Origin: an uncultured Acetatifactor sp. | GTDB taxonomy: Bacteria > Bacillota > Clostridia > Lachnospirales > Lachnospiraceae | Length of the DNA stretch: 64,000 nucleotides | Assembly: GCA_947624245.1 (NCBI GenBank) | Contig: CANQJL010000006.1 | Location: 1-64,000, forward strand | Reading direction: 5' to 3' | In this document: positions 18,801 through 26,798 of the stretch, piece after piece | Layout: each line of letters opens with the position of its first letter | Numbering within the stretch: position 1 is the stretch's first letter | Program-made: the position numbers and the translations under genes | The notes under the pieces: generated by a model | Seen by the model: only the letters and a program-made list of their open reading frames with translations | Told to the model about the DNA's origin: nothing | Databases searched by the model: none

Positions 18801-19024
18801 AGTCCCCTACCGTCATCGACCTGATACTGGGACACAGGATCGATCTGGTCATCGATACGCCCACACAGGGACGCGATAAGTCCAGGGACGGCTTCCTGAT
18901 CCGCCGTACCGCCATCGAGACGGGCGTGAACTGTATTACCGCCATGGACACCGCAAGAGCGCTGGTGACCAGTCTGGAAAATGCCAGCAACAGGCTCACG
19001 CTGGTGGATATTGCCAGACTGTAG
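15830..19024 (+). CDS. carB: carbamoyl-phosphate synthase large subunit
   Basis: 1064 residues, the normal length. Two homologous ATP-grasp synthetase halves are visible: [20 protein letters not shown] near residue 12 and [20 protein letters not shown] near residue 558, each with a [10 protein letters not shown] or VRPSYVLGG loop. A C-terminal MGS-like allosteric domain covers about 930-1064. It makes carbamoyl phosphate from bicarbonate, ammonia and two ATP. It overlaps carA by eight bases, so the two are translationally coupled. Confidence 0.98.
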   Translation: [1064 protein letters not shown]

Positions 19025-19135
19025 CGGAAAAGCGAGACCGCAGAAGCAGGGAAACAACGGGAAAAATTGTATCTGCGCATTATAAGAATGTGCGGGCTTG
19101 CATATACTATTCGGTAGAAAGCAAGGAGGTATAGA

Positions 19136-19765
19136 ATGAAAGCTGAAACTTATCCTTTTGTGGTGCGCCCCCTGCCCTACGAGTACGACGGGCTGATTCC
19201 TGTGCTGGACGCGCAGACGCTTACTTTTCATCACGACAAGCACTATAAGACATATGTGGACAATCTCAACATGGCGCTGTCCGACTATCCGGAGCTGCAG
19301 AAGCTTTCCCTGAAGGAGCTCCTGACGTCGTTGGATAAGCTGCCGGAGCCTCTGCGGACCGCTGTGCGCAACAACGGCGGCGGAGTGTATAACCACGAGC
19401 TGTATTTTGACGCCATGAAAAATCCCGCAGGACAGGAGCCGGAGGGGGAACTGGCAGAGGCCATCGACAGGGATTTCGGCTCTTACAGGCAGTGGAAAGA
19501 GCAGATGAAGCAGGCCGCGGTGAGCAAGTTCGGCTCGGGCTGGGCGTGGCTGGTGAGTGATAAGTCGGGGAAGCTTTTCGTTGTCCAGACCTCCAATCAG
19601 GACGTGCCGAATCTGAAGAACTACACCCCGATCTTTTTGGTGGACGTGTGGGAACACGCATACTACCTGCAGTATCAGAACCGACGGGCCGATTACGTGG
19701 ACGGCTGGTTCGGTCTGATCAACTGGCGCAAGGCCCAGAAGAGATACGAAGAGGCGACCGTATGA
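19136..19765 (+). CDS. sodA: Fe/Mn superoxide dismutase
   Basis: 209 residues. All four metal ligands are in context: FHHDKHYKTYV (His), YNHELYFDAM (His), and DVWEHAYYLQYQNRR (Asp and His). GSGWAWLV is also present. Converts superoxide to peroxide and oxygen in the cytoplasm, an aid to oxygen tolerance in an anaerobe. The choice between Fe and Mn cannot be read safely. GGAGG precedes ATG 19136; queH follows after 19 bases. Confidence 0.95.
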   Translation: MKAETYPFVVRPLPYEYDGLIPVLDAQTLTFHHDKHYKTYVDNLNMALSDYPELQKLSLKELLTSLDKLPEPLRTAVRNNGGGVYNHELYFDAMKNPAGQEPEGELAEAIDRDFGSYRQWKEQMKQAAVSKFGSGWAWLVSDKSGKLFVVQTSNQDVPNLKNYTPIFLVDVWEHAYYLQYQNRRADYVDGWFGLINWRKAQKRYEEATV

Positions 19766-19784
19766 GATACGAGGAGACGACCGG

Positions 19785-20486
19785 ATGAATTACCGGAGAG
19801 AACTGGAGAAGCTGCTTGAAAGATTAGAGGGCGAACACAGAGAGGGCGAAAATGCCCCTTCTCTGTTCCTGCACAGCTGCTGTGCGCCCTGCAGCAGCTA
19901 TGTGCTGGAATATCTGTGTCCTGTCTTTCGCATCACGGTATTCTACTTCAATCCCAATATTTCCGAAGATGCAGAGTACTTAAGACGGGTGGAAGAACAA
20001 AAACGCCTGATCCGGACCTACAACCGAGAGGAGAGAGGATACCCTGTCTCTGTCGTTGAGGGCGATTACGATCCACAGCTTTTCTTTCGGACGGTGAGGG
20101 GACTGGAGGACTGCCCTGAGGGCGGCGAGCGGTGTTTTCGCTGCTATGATCTGCGCCTGCGGGAGACCGCGCGGCAGGCGGCCGCGGGCGGATATGACTT
20201 TTTCGGGACTACCCTCACCATCAGCCCCTTGAAAAATGCCGAGAAGCTGAACGAGATAGGACAGGCCCTGGCAGAGGAGTACGGCGTGGCGTGGCTTTTT
20301 TCGGATTTTAAGAAGAAGGACGGCTACAAGCGCTCCGTGGAATTGTCCGCACAGTACGATTTGTACAGACAGGACTATTGCGGCTGCGTCTTCTCGAAGG
20401 CGGAGCGGGAAAAGGTCAGACAGGAGAAAGGGAACAATGAAAAAAATTCTGGAATTATTGTCCGAGGAAATGGGAAAAGCTTTTGA
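19785..20486 (+). CDS. queH: epoxyqueuosine reductase QueH
   Basis: 233 residues with the QueH (DUF208) signature: LHSCCAPCSSYVLEYL (paired cysteines, about residues 30-45), ERCFRCYDLRLRETA, FFGTTLTISPLKNAEKLNEIG and the late QDYCGCVFS. Catalyses the last step of queuosine formation in tRNA by an iron-sulphur mechanism, replacing QueG. The last 50 bases overlap argS in another frame, which is unusually long. Confidence 0.93.
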   Translation: MNYRRELEKLLERLEGEHREGENAPSLFLHSCCAPCSSYVLEYLCPVFRITVFYFNPNISEDAEYLRRVEEQKRLIRTYNREERGYPVSVVEGDYDPQLFFRTVRGLEDCPEGGERCFRCYDLRLRETARQAAAGGYDFFGTTLTISPLKNAEKLNEIGQALAEEYGVAWLFSDFKKKDGYKRSVELSAQYDLYRQDYCGCVFSKAEREKVRQEKGNNEKNSGIIVRGNGKSF

Positions 20487-22203
20487 GGCGGCCGGCTACG
20501 ACAGCGCGCTCGGCAGAGTGACGGCCTCGAACCGTCCCGATCTGTGCGAATATCAGTGCAACGGCGCCATGGCAGGGGCAAAGCAGTACAGGAAGGCGCC
20601 CATCGCCATAGCGAACGATGTGGCAGAGCATCTGCAGGGCAGCGGCGTCTTCAGCGAGGTACAGGCTGTGGCGCCCGGCTTTCTGAACCTGAAGATCTCG
20701 GAGGAGTATCTGCTGAAAGTGGTGAACGATATGGCGGCGGAGCCGAAATTCGGGCTGGAGCCTGTCGAAAATCCGAAGAAGATCATCATCGATTACGGCG
20801 GCGCCAACGTGGCGAAGCCCCTCCATGTGGGCCATATCCGCGCCGCGGTCATCGGCGAGAGCGTCAAGCGCATCTGCCGTTATGTGGGTCATGAGGTCAT
20901 CGGAGACGTACATTTGGGGGACTGGGGCCTGCAGATGGGGTTGGTGATCACGGGCCTGCAGGATCGGCGGCCCGATCTGGTGTACTTTGACGACAGCTTT
21001 CAGGGAGAATATCCAAAGGAGGCTCCCTTCACGATTTCCGAGCTGGAGGAGATCTATCCTGCGGCCAGCGCAAGATCCAAGGAGGACGCCGAGTATAAGG
21101 CGAGAGCCATGGAAGCTACCTTTAAGCTTCAGAGCGGTGTCCGCGGTTATCGCGCGCTCTGGCAGCATATATTGAACGTGTCCGTGGCCGACCTGAAAAA
21201 GAATTACGGCAGTCTGAACGTGGAGTTCGACCTGTGGAAGGGGGAGAGCGACGTTCACGACCTGATTCCCGAGATGGTAGCCTATATGAAGGAGGGCGGC
21301 TACGCCTATATCAGCGAGGGAGCGCTGGTCGTAGATGTGAAGGAGGAGACCGACACCAAGGAGATACCTCCCTGCATGATCCTAAAATCGGACGGGGCGG
21401 CTCTGTACAATACCACGGATCTGGCGACTATCATGGAGCGCATGAAGCTGTATGCCCCCGATGAGATCATCTATGTGGTGGACAAGCGGCAGGAGCTGTA
21501 CTTTGAGCAGGTGTTCCGCTGCGCAAGAAAGACGAAGCTGGTAAAGCCGGAGACGGAGCTGAAATTCTTAGGGTTCGGCACCATGAACGGGGCGGACGGC
21601 AAGCCCTTCAAGACAAGGGACGGCGGCGTGATGCGTCTGGAGAGCCTGATACGGGAGACCAGGGACGAAATGTACAAGAAGATCCGCGAGGGACGCGAAA
21701 TGTCCGAGGAGGACGCGATGCGGGTGGCGGAGCAGGTGGCCGTGTCCGCGCTGAAGTACGGGGATCTTTCCAATCAGGCTTCCAAGGATTATGTGTTTGA
21801 TATCGACCGGTTCACCTCCTTCGAGGGAGATACGGGTCCGTATATTCTCTATACGATCGTGCGCATCAAGTCCATTCTCACAAAGTACTGTGAGCAGGGA
21901 GAAAAGCCGGAGAATCTCGCTCTGCAGGCCGCCGCGAACGAGTCGGAGAAGGCTCTTGAGAGGAAGCTGGTGGAGTTCAATACCATGGTACAGAGCGCCG
22001 CGCAGGAGCTGGCGCCCCACAAGGTCTGCGCCTACATATACGACCTTGCTAACGCCTTCAACCATTTTTATCACGAGACCAAGATTCTGAGCGAGGAGGA
22101 CGCCGCAAGACGCAGGAGCCTGATCGGTCTGCTGGTCCTCACAAAAGACGTGCTGAACGCCTGCATCGACCTGCTGGGATTTGAAGCGCCTGACAGAATG
22201 TAG
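20437..22203 (+). CDS. argS: arginyl-tRNA synthetase
   Basis: 588 residues. The N-terminal Arg-tRNA-synthetase additional domain spans about 1-110. The class I HIGH motif appears as HVGHIRAAVIGES (about residue 129), with LGDWGLQMGLVI shortly after, and a DALR anticodon-binding domain closes the protein. It starts at ATG 20437 with AGGAGAAAGG ahead, inside the end of queH. No T-box precedes it, so it is probably co-transcribed with queH. Confidence 0.96.
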   Translation: MKKILELLSEEMGKAFEAAGYDSALGRVTASNRPDLCEYQCNGAMAGAKQYRKAPIAIANDVAEHLQGSGVFSEVQAVAPGFLNLKISEEYLLKVVNDMAAEPKFGLEPVENPKKIIIDYGGANVAKPLHVGHIRAAVIGESVKRICRYVGHEVIGDVHLGDWGLQMGLVITGLQDRRPDLVYFDDSFQGEYPKEAPFTISELEEIYPAASARSKEDAEYKARAMEATFKLQSGVRGYRALWQHILNVSVADLKKNYGSLNVEFDLWKGESDVHDLIPEMVAYMKEGGYAYISEGALVVDVKEETDTKEIPPCMILKSDGAALYNTTDLATIMERMKLYAPDEIIYVVDKRQELYFEQVFRCARKTKLVKPETELKFLGFGTMNGADGKPFKTRDGGVMRLESLIRETRDEMYKKIREGREMSEEDAMRVAEQVAVSALKYGDLSNQASKDYVFDIDRFTSFEGDTGPYILYTIVRIKSILTKYCEQGEKPENLALQAAANESEKALERKLVEFNTMVQSAAQELAPHKVCAYIYDLANAFNHFYHETKILSEEDAARRRSLIGLLVLTKDVLNACIDLLGFEAPDRM

Positions 22204-22238
22204 ATAGAGCCGAGAATGCAGGGCCGGGGAAAAATGTC

Positions 22239-22295
22239 TTGACAAACAGTATGGTTCACTGTATACTAACTAAGTCGGCTGTTCGGACAGCCGAC
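22239..22295 (+). promoter_or_regulatory. tRNA operon promoter and leader hairpin
   Basis: TTGACA 22239-22244, 17-base spacer, TATACT 22262-22267. A perfect 9-bp hairpin (GTCGGCTGT, TCGG loop, ACAGCCGAC; 22274-22295) ends five bases before tRNA-Val and would form the 5' leader removed by RNase P. Confidence 0.85.
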
Positions 22296-22299
22296 AGAT

Positions 22300-22372
22300 G
22301 GAAGTTTAGCTCAGCTGGGAGAGCATCTGCCTTACAAGCAGAGGGTCATAGGTTCGAGCCCTATAACTTCCA
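22300..22372 (+). tRNA. tRNA-Val (anticodon TAC)
   Basis: 73 nt cloverleaf: acceptor GGAAGTT/AACTTCC, D-arm AGCTCAGCTGGGAGAGC, anticodon loop CTTACAA with TAC at 22333-22335, T-arm GGTTCGAGCC. The 3' CCA is not encoded. Confidence 0.97.
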
Positions 22373-22396
22373 CTCCGGCGTTTGGCCGGAACATAT

Positions 22397-22470
22397 GGCG
22401 AGATAGCTCAGTTGGCTAGAGCACGCGGTTCATACCCGCGGTGTCGGGGGTTCAAATCCCTTTCTCGCTA
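22397..22470 (+). tRNA. tRNA-Met (anticodon CAT, elongator type)
   Basis: 74 nt cloverleaf with anticodon CAT at 22431-22433 and T-arm GGTTCAAATCC. It lacks the three G-C pairs typical of the initiator anticodon stem. A tRNA-Ile with lysidine-modified CAT is the alternative, but the overall sequence is more like elongator Met. CCA is not encoded. Confidence 0.92.
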
Positions 22471-22473
22471 CGA

Positions 22474-22500
22474 AAAGCCTTTCGTAGGAAAGGCTTTTTG
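22474..22500 (+). terminator. terminator of the tRNA-Val/tRNA-Met unit
   Basis: Perfect 10-bp stem AAAGCCTTTC/GAAAGGCTTT with a GTAG loop and a short T run. Confidence 0.9.
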
Positions 22501-22562
22501 TTTTCCTACGTGGTTGTATGCGATCGGTCGCGCTGCTCTCCGTGCAGAGAGAAAGAGGAACA

Positions 22563-24170
22563 ATGAAGAAAAAGATTGTCACAATCATACCTTATGCGGT
22601 ATTGGGTCTGGCGTTGATCCTGTTGATATGCCTGAACCTGTTTTGGCATGATCACTGGCTGGATTCGGATATGGCGGCGGAGATGATCTTCTCCAAGCTG
22701 CTGTCCGAGAGCGGTCATGTGTTTGCCACACCGGACTGGTATTATTCTACGGAATTCAGGGTACTCTATACGCAGCTTGTCATGGGGCCGTTGTTTAGAT
22801 TGTCCGACAACTGGCATTTGATTCGCGCGATCACCAATCTGGTGTTCTACGGACTGATGCTTGCCTCGTACTATTATTTTGTCAAGCCCTTTCGGCTGCC
22901 GCGGAAACTGACCGTGCTGACTTCCGTTCTGCTCCTGCTTCCCTTTTCGGAGACGATGATGACCCACATGCAGATGGGAAACACTTATCCGTCCCATGTG
23001 ATCCTCGCTTTTCTGTTCTTCGGAATGTTCTTAAGACTTGCGGAAAAGACAGGATATAAGCCTCTGTACAGAAGGGGCACCGCGGTGTGCTTTGTGGCGC
23101 TGTCCTTTGTCTGCGGAGTCTCCGGCGTCCGCTATCTGCTGGCGCTGCAATGTCCGCTGGCGCTGGCCGCAGTGATTTTTCTCCTGCGCTCCGGTGAATT
23201 TCAGAGCTTCCGCAAGGACATGGACAGAGCGTCCGGCGCTTCCCTGCTGCGGTGCGGTGAGGCGCGATATGTGGGACTGAGTCTGTTGGCGGCCGTCTCT
23301 GCCGTGGCGGGCTACGGTCTGAATGTGCTCTGGGTGAGCAGAAATTACGTTTTCCAGACCTACGGAGCCACCAATTTTATCGCCGTCTATCAGGGCGTTC
23401 TGTCGGAACGTCTGCAGAATATGTTCGGCAGTCTGCTGATGCTTTTCGGTTACATTCCGGACAAAGGTTTCCTCTCTCTGCGGGGACTGGTCTCCATAAC
23501 GGCTTTTGTGCTGCCAGCCGTGCTCGCCTTCTGCGCGGCGAAATGTCTGAAGCGAATAAGCGGTATGCGCTATTTTATGACGCTGTTCCTGGTGGTTGCC
23601 TTTTTTGTCAATGTCTTTGTCTTTGTGTTCACTACCAGCACCATGGTGCCAAGATATTATATTACGATACTGATCTTTGCGCTGCCCGTGCTCGCCTTCT
23701 ATACGGATACGGAGAAGCGGAAATTCGATCGGGCGGCAGTGGCGGCAGTGCTGGCGGTGTGTCTGCTTTTGGGTACGGGAAAGACGGTGTTTTCCTTTGT
23801 GACGGTGGATAAGAACGAGAACAGGAGAGCCGTTGCGCGGTTCCTTGCCGAGAACGGCTATACCTTCGGATTCGCCACCTACACCAACGGCAATATCATC
23901 ACGGAACTGACGGAGGGCGCCGTGGAGATCGCCAATGTGGGAGATCCGGAGTATCTGGAGTATTTCCGCTGGTCCTCTCCGGCGAGATACTATCGTGCCG
24001 GCTATCATCAGGGAGAGACGTTCCTGCTGCTGACCGCGGAGGAAGCCGCGGAATTTGCTCAGACGGAAGCCGTCAGACAGGGAGATGTCGTCTACGGGGA
24101 CGGCAGCTACACCGTTCTGGTCTACGACAGCGTGGAGGAGCTGATGGATTGTGCCGGAACCAGGCAGTGA
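22563..24170 (+). CDS. polytopic membrane protein of unknown function
   Basis: 535 residues from ATG 22563 (AGAGGAAC ahead; the frame is open upstream to 22518 but that part overlaps the terminator side). Roughly 9-11 hydrophobic helices, the first at about 6-26. [14 protein letters not shown] follows the first helix on the outside, and a soluble C-terminal ~150 residues contains [22 protein letters not shown]. The shape (many helices, acidic loop after helix 1, extracytoplasmic C-domain) resembles GT-C lipid-linked glycosyltransferases, but I see no decisive motif. ispF starts 16 bases later. Confidence 0.75.
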   Translation: MKKKIVTIIPYAVLGLALILLICLNLFWHDHWLDSDMAAEMIFSKLLSESGHVFATPDWYYSTEFRVLYTQLVMGPLFRLSDNWHLIRAITNLVFYGLMLASYYYFVKPFRLPRKLTVLTSVLLLLPFSETMMTHMQMGNTYPSHVILAFLFFGMFLRLAEKTGYKPLYRRGTAVCFVALSFVCGVSGVRYLLALQCPLALAAVIFLLRSGEFQSFRKDMDRASGASLLRCGEARYVGLSLLAAVSAVAGYGLNVLWVSRNYVFQTYGATNFIAVYQGVLSERLQNMFGSLLMLFGYIPDKGFLSLRGLVSITAFVLPAVLAFCAAKCLKRISGMRYFMTLFLVVAFFVNVFVFVFTTSTMVPRYYITILIFALPVLAFYTDTEKRKFDRAAVAAVLAVCLLLGTGKTVFSFVTVDKNENRRAVARFLAENGYTFGFATYTNGNIITELTEGAVEIANVGDPEYLEYFRWSSPARYYRAGYHQGETFLLLTAEEAAEFAQTEAVRQGDVVYGDGSYTVLVYDSVEELMDCAGTRQ

Positions 24171-24186
24171 GAGAGCGGAGGTTTTC

Positions 24187-24732
24187 ATGAGAATCGGAAT
24201 GGGATATGATGTCCACAGACTTGTAGAGGACAGAAAGATGATCATAGGAGGCGTGGAGATTCCCTGTGAGAAGGGACTGCTGGGCCATTCGGATGCAGAC
24301 GTGCTGCTCCACGCCATTATGGACGCCCTGCTGGGCGCCGCTGCGCTGGGGGACATCGGAAAGCATTTTCCGGACACGGATCCCGCCTACAAAGGGATTT
24401 CGTCTCTGGAGCTTTTAAGGCGGGTGGGAGAACTGCTTTCGGGCAAAGGGTTCCTCATTGAGAACATCGACTCCACCATTATCGCTCAGGCGCCGAAGAT
24501 GCGCCCGTACATCGACGCCATGCGGGAAAATATTGCGGGGGCGCTTGGACTGGACGCGGAATACGTGAGCGTAAAGGCCACCACGGAGGAAGGGCTGGGC
24601 TTCACGGGCACGGGAGAAGGAATATCGGCGCAGGCCGTCTGTCTGCTGACAAGCCCCTTTGACCTGACCTCGGGACAGGTCGCCGGAAATTGCGCCGGAT
24701 GTTCGGGGTGCCCGGCAGGCGGCAGAATGTGA
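24187..24732 (+). CDS. ispF: 2-C-methyl-D-erythritol 2,4-cyclodiphosphate synthase
   Basis: 181 residues from ATG 24187. [14 protein letters not shown] supplies the first metal ligands (Asp/His); [28 protein letters not shown] and [25 protein letters not shown] are diagnostic. Catalyses the cyclisation step of the MEP isoprenoid pathway. A C-terminal extension of about 25 residues rich in Gly/Cys ([13 protein letters not shown]) goes beyond the usual end; it might bind metal or be neutral. Confidence 0.96.
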   Translation: MRIGMGYDVHRLVEDRKMIIGGVEIPCEKGLLGHSDADVLLHAIMDALLGAAALGDIGKHFPDTDPAYKGISSLELLRRVGELLSGKGFLIENIDSTIIAQAPKMRPYIDAMRENIAGALGLDAEYVSVKATTEEGLGFTGTGEGISAQAVCLLTSPFDLTSGQVAGNCAGCSGCPAGGRM

Positions 24733-24782
24733 CAGACGCGGTGCGCGGTGAGAAAATGCGCGTGGGCAAAAGAATAAAAAAT

Positions 24783-24899
24783 GTAAAGTGAATACTTTAC
24801 AAATTAAAAAAATTCGGCTAAGATGTAAATACAAATATTGATACGAAGTTGTCTATTACAAATGTTTCCATTGCGATGAGTTTTTTTAATGCATATAAT
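24783..24899 (+). promoter_or_regulatory. promoter and inverted repeat upstream of the GNAT toxin module
   Basis: An AT-rich stretch with a GTAAAGT...ACTTTAC inverted repeat (24783-24789 and 24794-24800) and, further on, TTGCGA 24871-24876, 17-base spacer, TATAAT 24894-24899. The inverted repeat is too far upstream to be a standard operator for this promoter; its role is open. Confidence 0.5.
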
Positions 24900-24933
24900 G
24901 ACGGTGGATACAGTTTTAGAGAGGATGATATGT

Positions 24934-25104
24934 ATGGCAACGAAGAGTATTCTGAAGAACGTAGATATCAAGGATAAAAAACTCGGAAAGTCTTTGGTGG
25001 TCGCTTTAGAAAATGCGGCAGGGAAAAAATCAAAAGAAGTACAGCTGACAAGAACATATGAAGATGTACGCGGGGATAAATTGAGGAGTATCTTAAAAAA
25101 GTGA
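24934..25104 (+). CDS. small protein, probable antitoxin of a GNAT toxin-antitoxin pair
   Basis: 56 residues from ATG 24934 (AGAGAGGA eight bases ahead): starts MATKSILKNVDIKDKKLG, contains ALENAAGKKSKEV, ends RSILKK. Very basic. It has no classic ribbon-helix-helix pattern that I can see. Its stop overlaps the GTG of the acetyltransferase by four bases (GTGA), so the two are translated together. The AT-rich composition contrasts with the neighbours and suggests acquisition. The antitoxin role rests on gene order and size. Confidence 0.65.
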   Translation: MATKSILKNVDIKDKKLGKSLVVALENAAGKKSKEVQLTRTYEDVRGDKLRSILKK

Positions 25105-25715
25105 GCGGGTATATTGGAATTAACCTGAGAGATATATTGCTTGATGAAGACTTGGGAGAGAATGTTGCGAAAGACATTCTCTCCTCGTTTTCTTGTCCTT
25201 TGAATCCTGATGTGCAGCATTTTCTGCATCATACGGCGATTGAGTTCTCCAAACAAAGTATTTCCAGTACATACCTTATCATGGCATCCTACAGAGAAAA
25301 ATATGTGCTGGTCGGCTATTTTACTCTTGCAAACAAGATTTTCTGCATTGACAAGGACAGTCTTCCGAATAAAATATGGAAAAAACGAATGGCGAGATTC
25401 GGACAGTTTGATAAAAACATTCAGCGTTATACAATCTCGGCCCCGCTGATCGGACAGTTGGGCAAAAATTATTCCAATGGCTATAATAAGCTGATCACAG
25501 GGGACGAGCTGCTGAAATTGGCGTTGGATAAAGTCCGTCAAATGCAGAGCATAGTCGGAGGGAAAATAGTTTACCTTGAGTGTGAGCAGAAAGAGAGATT
25601 GATTGATTTTTATTCCAGAAACGGCTTTGTAAATTTCGGAATGCGAAAGCTGGAGCGCGATGAGACCGACAAGCTGTCGGGAGAATTTCTGGTGCAGATG
25701 CTAAAGTATATGTGA
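25101..25715 (+). CDS. GNAT-family acetyltransferase, probable toxin
   Basis: 204 residues from GTG 25101, overlapping the small upstream gene. The segment YTISAPLIGQLGKNYSNGYN (about 113-132) resembles GNAT motif A, which binds acetyl-CoA, and LECEQKERLIDFYSRNGFVNFG resembles motif B. Type II toxins of this fold acetylate aminoacyl-tRNA. The small coupled upstream gene and foreign-looking AT-rich DNA fit a toxin-antitoxin module, but an ordinary acetyltransferase cannot be excluded. Confidence 0.7.
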   Translation: MSGYIGINLRDILLDEDLGENVAKDILSSFSCPLNPDVQHFLHHTAIEFSKQSISSTYLIMASYREKYVLVGYFTLANKIFCIDKDSLPNKIWKKRMARFGQFDKNIQRYTISAPLIGQLGKNYSNGYNKLITGDELLKLALDKVRQMQSIVGGKIVYLECEQKERLIDFYSRNGFVNFGMRKLERDETDKLSGEFLVQMLKYM

Positions 25716-25741
25716 AGCCCTCTTGTTTTCCGGAAAAACGG

Positions 25742-25770
25742 TTGACAAATTCACCCGTTTTGCATATTCT
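25742..25770 (+). promoter_or_regulatory. promoter of the cysteine T-box leader
   Basis: TTGACA 25742-25747, 17-base spacer, TATTCT 25765-25770, directly ahead of the T-box leader. Confidence 0.85.
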
Positions 25771-25799
25771 TGTAAGTAGGTATTTTTAAATATTTAAGT

Positions 25800-26059
25800 G
25801 GACATTGTTGAAAGGCTGAGAGCGAAAAGAGTACTTTTCCAAAGTCAGTGCCAGAGAGAAGCCGCGGTCTTGCTGAGAACGGCTTTCACCCGAGGGAAAA
25901 GGAAGTGCATTCGTGAGCCGGTCCGGTGAAGGCGCCTTGCGCGGTATCCGGACACGCAGGCGGGCGTTATACGCATGGAGGGAAAGGCATACAGGCCTTT
26001 AAGTAGAGTGGAACCGCGGGAAACCGTCTCTTGCAGGACGGTATCTCCTGCGGTTTTTT
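25800..26059 (+). promoter_or_regulatory. T-box leader, cysteine specific, with terminator
   Basis: T-box core AGAGTGGAACCGCGG at 26005-26019. A stem I-like region begins near 25815 (GAAAGGCTGAGAGCG). The specifier context GGAAG-TGC has the cysteine codon TGC at 25906-25908, agreeing with cysE-cysS downstream. The terminator is GCAGGA (26033-26038) with TCCTGC (26046-26051) and a T run to 26059; ACCGTC/GACGGT overlaps it. Uncharged tRNA-Cys would switch on both cysteine synthesis and cysteine charging. Confidence 0.92.
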
Positions 26060-26102
26060 GGTTCGGATTTCTGCGGATATGCCGGTATCGATGTGAGGAA
26101 AA

Positions 26103-26798
26103 ATGGGATTTATCAAAAGTGTCAAAGAGGAAATTAAGATCATACGGGAGCGGGATCCGGCGATACACTCGTCCATGGAGGTCTTTCTGTATCCCAGCTT
26201 CAGGGTGATGCTGCACTACAGGATCGCGCATTGGTTCTACGTCAGAAAGCATTATTTTCTGGCAAGGTGGGTGTCCCAGCGCGCCGCGCGCAAGACGGGA
26301 ATTGAGATCCACCCCGGCGCAACGATCGGCAAAGGGCTCTTTATCGACCACGGTATCGGCGTTATCATCGGAGAGACCACGATCATCGGGGACAATGTAA
26401 CGCTCTATCAGGGCGTGACGCTGGGAGGCACCGGCAAAGAGCATGGCAAACGCCACCCGACCGTCGGCAATAACGTGATGATCAGCGCCGGAGCGAAGGT
26501 GCTGGGATCGTTCACCATAGGGGACAACTCCAAGATCGGTGCGGGAAGCGTGGTGCTGGAGGAGGTTCCTCCGGATTCTACCGTGGTGGGCGTGCCCGGG
26601 CGGGTGGTGAAGCGCGAGCATACGGTGCTGCCTCGGGAGACCATGAACCAGACGGATCTTCCCGATCCCGTCAAAGAGGATATTGTCAATCTGCAGCACT
26701 CTAACACGGAGCTCATCAACAGGGTGCTGGAATTGGAGCAGGAGATGAAAAAACTGCGGCAGGAGCAGAATAGAGAGGAAGATTCCCATGGAAAATAA
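26103..26798 (+). CDS. cysE: serine O-acetyltransferase
   Basis: 231 residues. Left-handed beta-helix hexapeptide repeats run from about residue 65 to 165 (IEIHPGATIGKGLFIDHGIGVIIG, GVTLGGTGKEHGKRHPTVG) with the catalytic His/Asp in IDHGIG. Forms O-acetylserine, the first step of cysteine synthesis. A helical tail (residues ~190-231) follows. The stop lies 11 bases inside cysS. Control by the cysteine T-box is expected. Confidence 0.96.
   Translation: MGFIKSVKEEIKIIRERDPAIHSSMEVFLYPSFRVMLHYRIAHWFYVRKHYFLARWVSQRAARKTGIEIHPGATIGKGLFIDHGIGVIIGETTIIGDNVTLYQGVTLGGTGKEHGKRHPTVGNNVMISAGAKVLGSFTIGDNSKIGAGSVVLEEVPPDSTVVGVPGRVVKREHTVLPRETMNQTDLPDPVKEDIVNLQHSNTELINRVLELEQEMKKLRQEQNREEDSHGK

Noticed and set aside
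17273..19657. 794-codon open frame on the minus strand opposite carB
   Set aside because: It lies wholly against carB and sodA, whose proteins are unmistakable; long antisense frames are common in GC-rich coding DNA. No start site or motif supports it.
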